Assembly (NCBI RefSeq): GCF_028548455.1 | Contig: NZ_JAQQLF010000012.1 | Location: forward strand, 80,250-144,249 | Direction: 5' to 3' | DNA length: 64,000 nt | Source: Vogesella aquatica | GTDB taxonomy: Bacteria > Pseudomonadota > Gammaproteobacteria > Burkholderiales > Chromobacteriaceae | In this document: piece after piece, positions 7,900 to 16,270 of the stretch | How the letters are laid out: every line of letters starts with the position of its first letter | Numbering within the stretch: position 1 is the stretch's first letter | Position numbers and translations under genes: made by a program | Notes under the pieces: model-generated | Databases searched by the model: none | What the model was told of the DNA's origin: nothing | The model's input: only the letters and a program-made list of their open reading frames with translations

Positions 7900-9192
7900 T
7901 CAGCTTGTGGCCAACCATAGCCCCAGCAGCATGCCCAGCATGGACATGCCCAGTGCCGGCGCGCAGGCACGGGCCAGTGCCCGGCCGCCGATGCTGGCGA
8001 TCAGCCCGAACTTGAGCACGGTATTGCTGAGCACCGCCAGCGCCATGGTCACCAATAGCGGCGTGGTGGCCAGCTGTTGCTGGCCGAACAGCTCCAGCGC
8101 GGTGAGGCTGATGGCGTCTACATCGTTCAGGCCGGAAACCAGTGCCACCACGTACAGGCCGCTTTCGCCAAACAGGTCACGCAGCCAGGCCGAGCACAGC
8201 ATCACCACGGCAAACATGGCGGCAAAGCCCAGTGCGATGCTGAGTTTGGCCGGGTTTTTCAGGGTGAGCTCGGGGGCGTTTTCCTGCGGTGTTTGCCGCT
8301 TGCCCAGGATAAACAGCGTGGCCAGCCCGGCCAGCAGCGCGGGTAGCATCATGCTGGCTACGCTACGCACACTGGCCGGCGCGATGGCCAGTGCCAGCAA
8401 GCCCAGGCGAACAAACAGCACCATATTGGCCAGCAGGATCACCCGTGTTGCCAGCCGCAGCGAGCCGGGGTTGGCCGCAGCTTCGCGCGCGTATACCAGG
8501 CTGGTGGCGGTGGTGGATACCAGGCCGCCCATAATGCCCAGCACCGGCGCGCCCACGCGTTCACCAAGGATTTTCACCGCCAGGTAGCCGGCCAGGCCCA
8601 CACCCACAATCAGCACCACCAGCAGCCAGATGCGGTGCGGGTTAAATGCCAGGTAAGGGCCAAAGCCCTCGTTGGGCAGGATGGGCAGGATGATGAAGGT
8701 CAGCGCGGCAAACTGCAGCAGCGACAGTAGGTCTTGCCGCTCCAGCTGGTTGGAAAAATTGGATAGCTCCGGCTTCAGGTACAACAGGCCGGTGGTAATG
8801 ATGCCCAGCGCAATGGCCAGCTCGGTATTGCCCAGCCCCACCATCAGCCCCAGCGTGTACGCCACCAGCAGTGCAATCACCGAGGTGGTACGCGGCTCGG
8901 GTGCGGTGCTTTCGTTGCCGCCGTTGCCCAGCGGCAAAAAGCCCAGCATGGCCACCGCCAGTAGCCCGGCCGGCATTAGCCACGGCAGCATGGTTTGCGC
9001 TGCCAGCATGGCCAGCATGGTGCCCAGCAGGCTCACCAGCGGGAAGGTACGGATGCCGGCCAGTACGCGGCGTTTGCGTTCGCGTTCCACGCCGATCAGC
9101 AGGCCGATGCCCAGGCTGGACAGCAGCATGGGTAGCGCGGCGTAAGGGGTGTTGGCCAGGTGCAGCCAGTGGTGTACGTCCAGGCTTGTCAT
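7900..9192 (-). CDS. MgtC/DUF4010-type integral membrane protein
   Basis: A 430-residue membrane protein with about 11-12 hydrophobic segments. The N-terminus has the MgtC/SapB-like pattern LLSSLGIGLLIGVERERKRR (helix followed by a basic motif) and AGIRTFPLVSLLGTMLAML. The C-terminal half (GLVSTTATSLVYAREA, VALVSGLNDVDAISLTALELF) matches the DUF4010 region. The function of this two-module family is unknown; ion transport is often guessed. The gene is monocistronic and bounded by terminators on both sides. Confidence 0.85.
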   Translation of the reverse strand: MTSLDVHHWLHLANTPYAALPMLLSSLGIGLLIGVERERKRRVLAGIRTFPLVSLLGTMLAMLAAQTMLPWLMPAGLLAVAMLGFLPLGNGGNESTAPEPRTTSVIALLVAYTLGLMVGLGNTELAIALGIITTGLLYLKPELSNFSNQLERQDLLSLLQFAALTFIILPILPNEGFGPYLAFNPHRIWLLVVLIVGVGLAGYLAVKILGERVGAPVLGIMGGLVSTTATSLVYAREAAANPGSLRLATRVILLANMVLFVRLGLLALAIAPASVRSVASMMLPALLAGLATLFILGKRQTPQENAPELTLKNPAKLSIALGFAAMFAVVMLCSAWLRDLFGESGLYVVALVSGLNDVDAISLTALELFGQQQLATTPLLVTMALAVLSNTVLKFGLIASIGGRALARACAPALGMSMLGMLLGLWLATS

Positions 9193-9220
9193 GGTTTTAT
9201 CCTGTAGACGGTAGGCAAGA

Positions 9221-9250
9221 AAAAGGCCTGCAGCACGGGGCGGCAGGCCT
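9221..9250 (-). terminator. rho-independent terminator after dxs
   Basis: AGGCCTGC and GCAGGCCT form the stem, followed leftward by TTTTTCTTGCC. It ends the xseB-ispA-dxs transcript. Confidence 0.75.
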
Positions 9251-9266
9251 GTCGGCGGGTGCCGGG

Positions 9267-11120
9267 CTAGTGTGCGGCCAACCTGGTGGCAATGCTGTGC
9301 TGGATGCCGGCGGCATCCAGGCCACAGTCGACCAGCAATACGGCCGGGTCCCCATGTTCAACATAGTCATCCGGCAGGCCCAAGTGCAACATCGGCACGC
9401 TGATACCGGCGGCGGCCAGCACCTCGGCACAGCCGCTGCCGGCACCGCCCATGATGGCGTTTTCTTCCACGGTGACCAGCAGGCTGTGGCTGGCTGCGAG
9501 TTCGCGGATCAGCGCTTCATCCAGTGGCTTCACAAAACGCATGTCGGCCACGCTAGCGTCCAGCGCTGCGGCAGCGGCCAACGCAGGCTGTACCATGCTG
9601 CCAAAAGCCAGGATCGCCACCTTGCCCGCACCCTGACGGCGCAGCACACCCTTGCCTAGCGGCAGCGCGGTCATGGTTTGTTCGATGCTGGCGCCAGGGC
9701 CGGTGCCGCGCGGGTAACGCACGGCGGTCGGGCTGTCCAGGCTGAACGCGGTGTACAGCAGCTGGCGGCACTCGTTTTCGTCCGACGGCGCCATCACTGT
9801 CATATTGGGGATGCAGCGCAGATAGGACAGGTCGAACGAGCCGGCGTGCGTCGGGCCGTCGGCGCCCACCAGGCCGGCGCGGTCGATGGCGAACACCACC
9901 GGCAGGTTTTGCAGCGCCACGTCGTGGATCAGCTGGTCGTAGCCGCGTTGCAGGAAGGTGGAGTAGATCGCTACCACCGGCTTCAGGCCGTCACAGGCCA
10001 TGCCGGCGGCAAAGGTCACCGCGTGCTGCTCGGCAATAGCCACGTCGAAGTAGCGGTCCGGGTGCTCTTTTTCAAAGCGCACCAGGCCGGAGCCCTCGCG
10101 CATGGCCGGGGTAATGCCCACCAGGCGTTTGTCCAGCTTGGCCATGTCGCAGATCCAGTCACCGAAAATCTGCGTGTACTGCGGCTTGCCGCCGCCTTTG
10201 CTGCCGGCCAGGCCACAGGCCGGGTCGAATTTGGTCACGCCGTGGTATTTCACCGGGTCGTTTTCGGCCAGCTTGTAGCCCTGGCCTTTCTTGGTAACGA
10301 TGTGCAGGAACTGCGGCCCTTTCAGGCTCTTGATGTTCTTCAGCGTGTCGACCAGCACGTCCAGGTCGTGGCCGTCGATCGGGCCGATATAGTTGAAGCC
10401 GAACTCCTCGAACAGCGTGCCGGGGGTAAAGAAGCCCTTCACGTGTTCTTCCATCTTGCTGGCGATATCGCGCAGCGGCGGGGCGATACCCAGCACCTTG
10501 TTGCTGCCTTCTTTTACCGCGGCGTAGAAACGCCCGCTCATCAGCTTGGCCAGGTAGTTGTTCAGCGCGCCTACATTGGGCGAGATCGACATATCGTTGT
10601 CGTTGAGGATCACCAAGAGGTCGGTGTCCATCGCACCGGCGTTGTTCAGCGCCTCGAACGCCTGGCCGGCGGTCATCGAGCCGTCGCCGATGATGGCAAT
10701 GCTCTTGCGCGGGATGTTTTGCAGCTTGGCAGCTACCGCCATGCCCAGCGCCGCACCGATAGAGGTGGACGAGTGGCCCACGCCGAAGGTGTCGTACTCG
10801 GATTCGTCGCGCTTGGGGAAGCCCGCCAGGCCGCCTTTCTGGCGCATGGTGTGCATCTGTTCGCGGCGGCCGGTCAGGATCTTGTGCGGGTAGGTCTGGT
10901 GGCCTACGTCCCACACCAGGCGGTCGTCCGGCGTATTGAACACGTAATGCAGGGCGATGGTCAGCTCGATGCTGCCCAGGTTGGAGGCAAAGTGGCCACC
11001 GGTTTGGCTAACCGAGCTCACCAGGAATTCGCGCAGCTCGCGGGCCAGCTGCGGCAGCTTGCTGCGGTCCAGGGTTCTGAGGTCGGCCGGACTCTGTATG
11101 GTGTCGAGCAGTGTAGTCAT
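9267..11120 (-). CDS. dxs: 1-deoxy-D-xylulose-5-phosphate synthase
   Basis: A 617-residue thiamine-diphosphate enzyme that condenses pyruvate and glyceraldehyde-3-phosphate, the entry step of the MEP isoprenoid pathway. The ThDP-binding motif [18 protein letters not shown] continues to [12 protein letters not shown], and the cofactor-activating Glu is in [14 protein letters not shown]. It has the transketolase N, pyrimidine and C domains at the usual length. It is the last gene of an xseB-ispA-dxs operon (19 nt after ispA). Its final codons overlap a copy of TGCGGCCAACCT at 9273. Confidence 0.97.
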   Translation of the reverse strand: MTTLLDTIQSPADLRTLDRSKLPQLARELREFLVSSVSQTGGHFASNLGSIELTIALHYVFNTPDDRLVWDVGHQTYPHKILTGRREQMHTMRQKGGLAGFPKRDESEYDTFGVGHSSTSIGAALGMAVAAKLQNIPRKSIAIIGDGSMTAGQAFEALNNAGAMDTDLLVILNDNDMSISPNVGALNNYLAKLMSGRFYAAVKEGSNKVLGIAPPLRDIASKMEEHVKGFFTPGTLFEEFGFNYIGPIDGHDLDVLVDTLKNIKSLKGPQFLHIVTKKGQGYKLAENDPVKYHGVTKFDPACGLAGSKGGGKPQYTQIFGDWICDMAKLDKRLVGITPAMREGSGLVRFEKEHPDRYFDVAIAEQHAVTFAAGMACDGLKPVVAIYSTFLQRGYDQLIHDVALQNLPVVFAIDRAGLVGADGPTHAGSFDLSYLRCIPNMTVMAPSDENECRQLLYTAFSLDSPTAVRYPRGTGPGASIEQTMTALPLGKGVLRRQGAGKVAILAFGSMVQPALAAAAALDASVADMRFVKPLDEALIRELAASHSLLVTVEENAIMGGAGSGCAEVLAAAGISVPMLHLGLPDDYVEHGDPAVLLVDCGLDAAGIQHSIATRLAAH

Positions 11121-11139
11121 GATATTGCTTTTGTTATGG

Positions 11140-12036
11140 TCAGAACGAGCGGGCCACGATGTAGTCGGCCAGCTGTTTCAGGCGGTCGGCACGGTCGCCA
11201 AACGGCGCCAGCGCCGCCAGCGCGTCGTCGTACAGGTCGCGGGCAAACTGTTTTGCCTCGCCCAGGCCCATCAGGCTGACGTAGGTAGGCTTGTCGTTGG
11301 CCGCATCCTTGCCGGCGGTTTTGCCCAGTGTAGCGGTGTCGGCTTCGCAGTCCAGTACGTCGTCTACCACCTGGAACGCCAGGCCCATGCGCTTGGCAAA
11401 GTGGTCCAGCGCACTGTTTTCTGCGTCGCTCAAAACTTGGCCGCAGTATGCGCCCAATAGTACGGCGGCGCGAATCAGCGCACCGGTTTTCAGCATGTGC
11501 ATGAATTCCAGCTCGGGCTGGTTCAGCGCCGTGCCCACACTGGACAGGTCGATGGCCTGGCCGCCGGCCATGCCGGCGTGGCCGCTGGCGTGGGCCAGCA
11601 GTTTGACCATGGCTAGCTGGCGTGCTGCGTCCACACCCGCTAGCGGGCTGGCCAGCACGTCGAAGGCCAGCGTTTGCAGGGCGTCGCCCACCAGCAAGGC
11701 AGTGGCTTCGTCGTATTGCACGTGGCAGGTGGGTTTGCCACGGCGCAGCACATCGTCGTCCATGCACGGCATGTCGTCGTGCACCAGCGAGTAGGCGTGG
11801 ATCATCTCCACGGCGCAGGCCACGCGTGCCACGTTGGCCGCATCGGCGCCGGCGAGCTCGCCAGCGGCAAAAGCCAGCAACGGGCGCACGCGCTTGCCGC
11901 CTTGCAGCGTGCTGTAGCGCATGGCTTCGTGCAGCATCTGCGGGGCACGGGCCGGGTTGGGCAGCAAAGCCTCCAGCGTGCATTCCACGGTTTGCTGGGT
12001 ATGGGTCATCCAGCCGGTAAAGGTGTTATTGGCCAT
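11140..12036 (-). CDS. ispA: farnesyl diphosphate synthase (polyprenyl synthetase)
   Basis: A 298-residue trans-prenyltransferase that makes farnesyl diphosphate from DMAPP and IPP. The first aspartate-rich motif is DDMPCMDDD followed by RRGKPTCH, and the second is [12 protein letters not shown]. The small residues before the first motif ([10 protein letters not shown]) fit a C15-type enzyme. It overlaps xseB by 11 nt, so translation is probably coupled. Its product is the substrate of the HpnD/HpnC enzymes encoded at 22.5-24.2 kb. Confidence 0.95.
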   Translation of the reverse strand: MANNTFTGWMTHTQQTVECTLEALLPNPARAPQMLHEAMRYSTLQGGKRVRPLLAFAAGELAGADAANVARVACAVEMIHAYSLVHDDMPCMDDDVLRRGKPTCHVQYDEATALLVGDALQTLAFDVLASPLAGVDAARQLAMVKLLAHASGHAGMAGGQAIDLSSVGTALNQPELEFMHMLKTGALIRAAVLLGAYCGQVLSDAENSALDHFAKRMGLAFQVVDDVLDCEADTATLGKTAGKDAANDKPTYVSLMGLGEAKQFARDLYDDALAALAPFGDRADRLKQLADYIVARSF

Positions 12037-12259
12037 CGGTCAGGTCCAGCGGCTTGAGTTCGTCGTTTTCCAGCACGCGCAGCTGTTGTTCGGCATCTGC
12101 CAGCTTGCCCTGGCAGAACTTGATCAGTTCTATACCCTGCTTGTACGACGTCAGGGCGGTATCCAGCGGCAAGTCGCCGCCTTCCATCGCCTGGATGATG
12201 TCCTCCAGCTGCGCCAGCGCGCTTTCGAAACTGGCTTGGGCTTTGGCGGTTTTGGCCAT
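12026..12259 (-). CDS. xseB: exodeoxyribonuclease VII small subunit
   Basis: A 77-residue helical subunit of exonuclease VII (XseA/XseB). It has the family core SFESALAQLEDIIQAMEGGDLPLDTALTSYKQGIELIKFCQ. The start at 12259 is chosen because AAGGAC precedes it and it matches the normal length. It is the first gene of the operon with ispA and dxs, the common proteobacterial arrangement. XseA is not in the window. Confidence 0.95.
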   Translation of the reverse strand: MAKTAKAQASFESALAQLEDIIQAMEGGDLPLDTALTSYKQGIELIKFCQGKLADAEQQLRVLENDELKPLDLTDGQ

Positions 12260-12376
12260 GGCGCGTGTCCTTCTGCATCTATAACGGTTGGCCGCCATTG
12301 TAGGGGTTTTCCGCTGCGCAACAAAGCGGCAACAAAGCCGGCGGCATGGTAGCGGTACCGGTGCCGCAGACAAGAC

Positions 12377-12406
12377 AAACCCCCTTTGGCGGGCAGAAGG
12401 GGGTTT
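12377..12406 (-). terminator. likely terminator after the TerC gene
   Basis: AAACCCCCTT pairs with AAGGGGGTTT around a 10-nt loop, 43 nt past the TerC stop. The T-run on the leftward strand is short. Confidence 0.55.
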
Positions 12407-12448
12407 GCAAGACAGCCTGCTGCCAGGCAGCAGGCCGGGTGGGCACGC

Positions 12449-13420
12449 TTAGGCGGCTTTTTTCGGGAACATCAGCGAGGCCACAACCGAGCCGATAATC
12501 ACCACGAACACCACGCCCAGCGAGATGGCCACCGGGATGTGTACAAACTTCAGGATCAGCAGCTTCACCCCGATGAACGACAGCACGATCGCCAGGCCAT
12601 AGCGCAACAGGTGGAAGCGCTCTGCCACGTCGGCCAGCAGGAAGAACATGGCGCGCAAGCCCAGGATGGCGAAGATGTTGGACGTCAGCACAATGAACGG
12701 GTCCATGGTGACGGCAAAGATCGCCGGGATGCTATCCACGGCAAATACCACGTCCGACAGCTCGACAAAAACCAGCACCAGGAACATCGGCGTGGCGTAA
12801 CGCATGCCGTTTTTCATCACGAAAAACGCTTCACCGTGGTAGTCGTCGGTCACACGCATGTGCTTGCGCAGGAACTTCAGCAAGCCGTTATTGGCCAGGT
12901 CTTCTTTTTCCTCTTTTTCCGGCAGCATCATCTTTAGGCCGGTAAACAGCAGGAAAGCACCGAACACGTACAGGATCCAGCTGAACTCTTTCACCAGTGC
13001 CGCGCCCAGGAACACCATCACGGTACGCAGGATGATGGCACCGAATACACCGTACAGCAGCACACGGCGCTGGTACTCGGCTGGCACCTTGAAGAAGGCG
13101 AAGATCATCAGGAACACAAAGATGTTATCCACGGCCAGCGATTTCTCAATCACATAGCCGGTAAAGAACTCCAGTGCCTTCTGCTTGGCAACCACCTCGC
13201 CATAGGCAGGGTCGTTGGCCAGTGTCCACCACAGCCAGCCGCCAAAGGCACACGCTACGGCGACCCACACCGCCGACCAGCCGGCGGCTTCCTTGATTGA
13301 CACCTTGTGCGAGCCGCTTTGCTTGAGCGCCACCATGTCGATGACGATCATGATCAGTACGGCAACGAAGAACACCGTATAGAAGAAAGGCGATCCGATA
13401 GAGGGGAGGGCCTGTTCCAT
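12449..13420 (-). CDS. TerC-family membrane protein
   Basis: A 323-residue TerC/Alx-type inner-membrane protein with about nine helices. Conserved family segments are GYVIEKSLAVDNIFVFLMIF, VFVELSDVVFAVDSIPAIFAV and SNIFAILGLRAMFFLL, which carry the intramembrane acidic residues typical of the family. Relatives handle manganese or respond to tellurite or alkaline pH; the substrate here is not established. AAGGAG precedes the start. I saw no convincing yybP-ykoY riboswitch in the leader. Confidence 0.9.
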   Translation of the reverse strand: MEQALPSIGSPFFYTVFFVAVLIMIVIDMVALKQSGSHKVSIKEAAGWSAVWVAVACAFGGWLWWTLANDPAYGEVVAKQKALEFFTGYVIEKSLAVDNIFVFLMIFAFFKVPAEYQRRVLLYGVFGAIILRTVMVFLGAALVKEFSWILYVFGAFLLFTGLKMMLPEKEEKEDLANNGLLKFLRKHMRVTDDYHGEAFFVMKNGMRYATPMFLVLVFVELSDVVFAVDSIPAIFAVTMDPFIVLTSNIFAILGLRAMFFLLADVAERFHLLRYGLAIVLSFIGVKLLILKFVHIPVAISLGVVFVVIIGSVVASLMFPKKAA

Positions 13421-13565
13421 TATGTTGAATACTCCTTGAGTGAAGGCTGTGGTGAGGTTTTGTTATTATCTGCCGGTTTTGTTAGGAAACGTACCGCCCG
13501 GCGCGATGTACATATTGTTACATATGCGCCGATTTGACCGGCGCGCCTTTTAACTGGTTCAACCG

Positions 13566-14399
13566 ATGACACAAAAAAACATCCTGATTACCGGCTGCTC
13601 CAGCGGCATAGGCCTGGACGTGGCGCGTGGCCTGCAGGCGCAGGGCTGGCGTGTGTTTGCCACCGCCCGCCGCGCCGAAGACGTGGCCAGCTTGCAGGCG
13701 CAGGGTTTTATCGATGCGCTGCAACTCAATGTAGACGATAGCCACAGCATACGCACTGCGCTGCATGAAGTGCTGCAGCGCAGTGGTGGTACGCTGCACG
13801 CCCTGTTCAACAATGCCGGCTACGGCCAGCCCGGTGCGGTGGAAGACATCAGCCGCCAGGCCATGCGCCAGCAGTTTGAAACCAATCTGTTTGGTGCCTG
13901 GGAGCTGATGAACGCCGTGTTGCCGGTGATGCGCCGCCAGGGCCATGGCCGCATCCTGTTCAATAGCTCGGTGCTGGGCTTTGCCGCCATGAAGTACCGC
14001 GGCGCCTACAACGCCAGCAAATACGCCATGGAAGGGCTGTGCGACACGCTGCGGCTGGAGCTGGCCGGCAGCGGCATTTTTGTCAGCCTGATCGAGCCGG
14101 GGCCTATCGAAAGCCGCTTTCGCCCCAATGCGCTGCAGAAATTCCTGCAAAACGTGGACATCCAGGGCAGCGTGCACCGCGACAGCTACGAGAAGCAGTT
14201 GCAACGCCTGAAGAAAGAAGGCCACGCCGCCCCGTTTACGCTGCCTGGTACGGCGGTGCTGGCCAAGGTGGAGCAGGCTTTGGCTGCAGCACATCCGGCC
14301 GCGCGCTACCGTGTCACCACGCCCACCCATGTGTTCTGGTACCTCAAGCGCCTGCTGCCTACGCGCTGGCTGGACTGGGTGCTGAACAAGGCGGCCTGA
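13566..14399 (+). CDS. short-chain dehydrogenase/reductase
   Basis: A 277-residue classical SDR. It has the nucleotide motif TGCSSGIG (about 9-16), NNAG in ALFNNAGYG, the catalytic Ser in ILFNSSVLG and the YxxxK pair in YNASKYAMEG. C-terminal residues beyond 240 extend the usual SDR. The substrate is unknown. It is transcribed alone, divergently from the TerC gene, and ends in a repeat-bounded spacer. Confidence 0.88.
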   Translation: MTQKNILITGCSSGIGLDVARGLQAQGWRVFATARRAEDVASLQAQGFIDALQLNVDDSHSIRTALHEVLQRSGGTLHALFNNAGYGQPGAVEDISRQAMRQQFETNLFGAWELMNAVLPVMRRQGHGRILFNSSVLGFAAMKYRGAYNASKYAMEGLCDTLRLELAGSGIFVSLIEPGPIESRFRPNALQKFLQNVDIQGSVHRDSYEKQLQRLKKEGHAAPFTLPGTAVLAKVEQALAAAHPAARYRVTTPTHVFWYLKRLLPTRWLDWVLNKAA

Positions 14400-14413
14400 C
14401 AGGCCGTGTTGAC

Positions 14414-14831
14414 CCATGAAAAAACCCGCACGCTGGCTAATGCCAGTCAGTTAGGCGAATGTGCTTGGCCATCAGGTAGGAGGGCGTGAGTGTAGCGCTC
14501 CATCCCGTTGGCGCGAGCCGGTCAAAATGGTGCGCCCCAGGTTTTAAGACGCCGATTTGTTTGAGCCCCGAGCCGTTAGCGAGGGGCGAGTTCGGCGGCG
14601 CCTGGGGCGTGCCATTTTGATCGGGGTTTCGAGCAGCCCCGGGTTGCGGGGGAATGAAAAGGGGGCGGCAATCCGCCCCCCTTTCCCGTTTGCCGGGCGG
14701 AACCGGCATCTAATCATCGTCCGCATCGCGGACACAATAGCACTCTTCAAACACAACAAACCCCTAGCCAAAAAAAGCGCCAGTCAGCGTTAACTGACTG
14801 GCATTACGCACGCTGGCGGGTTTTTTCATGG
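14414..14831. repeat. 418-bp spacer bounded by 40-bp inverted repeats
   Basis: The left arm 14414-14453 (starting CCATGAAAAAACCCGC and ending GCCAGTCAGTTA) is repeated inverted at 14790-14831 with a 2-bp difference in length and a few changes. The arms carry A/T runs typical of terminators. They enclose one copy of the GATTTGTTTGAGC intergenic repeat. The right arm also forms a local hairpin, GCCAGTCAGCGTTAACTGACTGGC. No gene is evident inside. Confidence 0.65.
14501..14690 (+). repeat. dispersed intergenic repeat, copy 1
   Basis: The segment runs from CATCCCGTTGGCGCGAGCC through GACGCCGATTTGTTTGAG and GCGAGTTCGGCGGCGCC to GGGGGCGGC. It is found again inverted at 20099-20243 and directly at 20471-20602. 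Similar GATTTGTTTGAGC..GAGTTCGGCGGCGCC units occur between genes in other proteobacteria (from general recall, not searched). It is non-coding. Confidence 0.7.
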
Positions 14832-14841
14832 CAGCCCGGGC

Positions 14842-16065
14842 TTAGCCGGTGCACACCTGGTTACGGCCGCGGCTCTTGGCCATATACAGGCGTTCGTCGG
14901 CCAGCTTCAGCAGGGCGCTGACATCCGGCAGGCCCGCGGCTACGCCTATGCTCAAGGTGAAGCGCAGCTCGCCCCGGCTGGTGGGGAATACCGCGTCGGC
15001 TACGCTGGCGCGGAAGGTTTCCATGGCGGCCAGCATGTCCTGTTCGCTGCGTGCCTGCGCCAGAATGACAAACTCCTCGCCGCCAAAGCGGGCGATGTGC
15101 TTGCCGGGGAACTGGGCGCGCAGCAGGTCGGCCACCCGTTTCAATGCCAGGTCGCCGATGTCGTGGCCAAAACGGTCGTTGATGTGTTTGAAGTGGTCGA
15201 TATCTACCATGGCCACGCCAAATGGCTGGGTTTGCTTCAGCACATTTTCGAAGAAATAGCGGCGGTTTGGCAGGCCGGTCAGCGGGTCTTCGTGCGCGGC
15301 GCGCGATAGCGCGCGCAAGTTTTCCACAAACTCCACGTTGCGCGTGACACGGCAGAAAAACTCTTCGTGGTTAAACGGTTTATTCAGGTAATCATCGGCG
15401 CCGGCCTTGATGAAGCGGGCGGTCATGGCCGGGTCCTGGCTGGCAGAAATGCCGATGATGGCCAGCTCTTCGTGGCTGCGAAAGCGGCGGATCTCGCTGA
15501 CCATCACCACGCCGCTTTTGCCCGGCATGTCGTGGTCGGACAGCACCAGGCGTATGGTCGGGTCGTCGCGCAGCATGCGCAGCGCGGTATCGGCTTCGGG
15601 GGCTTCCAGCACTTCGTACAGGTGGCGGCGCAGCAGCTGGCGCAGGTAGCCGCGGATGGTGGCCGAGTCATCCACCACCAGCACGCGTATGCCGGGGTTG
15701 TGGTGGATGCGGCGTATCATCTTGATGGTGTACTCAAACGCGGCCGGGGTGTCTTTGGGCACGTAGTCCACTACCGGTTGCAGCAACACTTTTTCGCGCG
15801 TTTCCATATCGCTGCGCGCCGTCAGCACAATGGTAGGGATCTTCCTGGCCAGCACGATAGGCAGGGTTTCGCCATCCGGCGCATCCGGCAGGCAGTAGTC
15901 CAGCACGCAGGCCATGAAATGATGCCGGCCTTGGGCAAGAATGCTTTCCACCTCCCGCAAGGTGGTAGCGCACACCACGGGAAACCCGTCGTTTTCGATA
16001 ATGCGCTGCATGGTGCGCAAGACAGAGGTGTTGTCCTCTACCAGTAAGATCTTGTTGCTGGGCAT
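14842..16065 (-). CDS. response regulator diguanylate cyclase (REC-REC-GGDEF)
   Basis: A protein of about 407 residues with two receiver domains and a cyclase domain. REC1 starts NKILLVEDN with phosphoacceptor Asp in CVLDYCLPD. REC2 starts IRVLVVDDSATIRGYLR with Asp in LVLSDHDMPGKSG. The GGDEF domain has DPLTGLPNRRYF and an intact active site RFGGEEF, so it should make cyclic di-GMP from two GTP. No RxxD inhibitory site is visible five residues before GGEEF. The start at 16065 (MPSNKILLVEDN) is chosen by domain boundary; an ATG at 16134 is possible. No kinase is adjacent. Confidence 0.9.
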   Translation of the reverse strand: MPSNKILLVEDNTSVLRTMQRIIENDGFPVVCATTLREVESILAQGRHHFMACVLDYCLPDAPDGETLPIVLARKIPTIVLTARSDMETREKVLLQPVVDYVPKDTPAAFEYTIKMIRRIHHNPGIRVLVVDDSATIRGYLRQLLRRHLYEVLEAPEADTALRMLRDDPTIRLVLSDHDMPGKSGVVMVSEIRRFRSHEELAIIGISASQDPAMTARFIKAGADDYLNKPFNHEEFFCRVTRNVEFVENLRALSRAAHEDPLTGLPNRRYFFENVLKQTQPFGVAMVDIDHFKHINDRFGHDIGDLALKRVADLLRAQFPGKHIARFGGEEFVILAQARSEQDMLAAMETFRASVADAVFPTSRGELRFTLSIGVAAGLPDVSALLKLADERLYMAKSRGRNQVCTG

Positions 16066-16270
16066 GGGGTTCGGTTGGGCCAGGTTGCAGCCGCCAGGTG
16101 GCGGGCCATGTAGAAAACGGTTTTGTTCAATCATATATACATGGCTTTTGTGAGCATTGTCGCGGCCAACGTGTGATCTGATAATGCTTCATGGCAGCAA
16201 GCGGGACGCAGTGCAGCAGATCGGTTTATAATTTCAGTCATTTTTGCCTCACTACGACCGAATTCACACC

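Noticed and set aside
13421..13565. Possible yybP-ykoY manganese riboswitch before the TerC gene
   Set aside because: TerC/Alx genes often have this riboswitch, but I could not find its conserved loop sequences or helices on the minus strand; only a normal AAGGAG site is visible.
14437..14793. Small ORFs inside the 14.4-14.8 kb spacer
   Set aside because: They lie in repeat DNA present in other orientations elsewhere in the window, have no ribosome site and encode low-complexity Arg/Pro-rich peptides.
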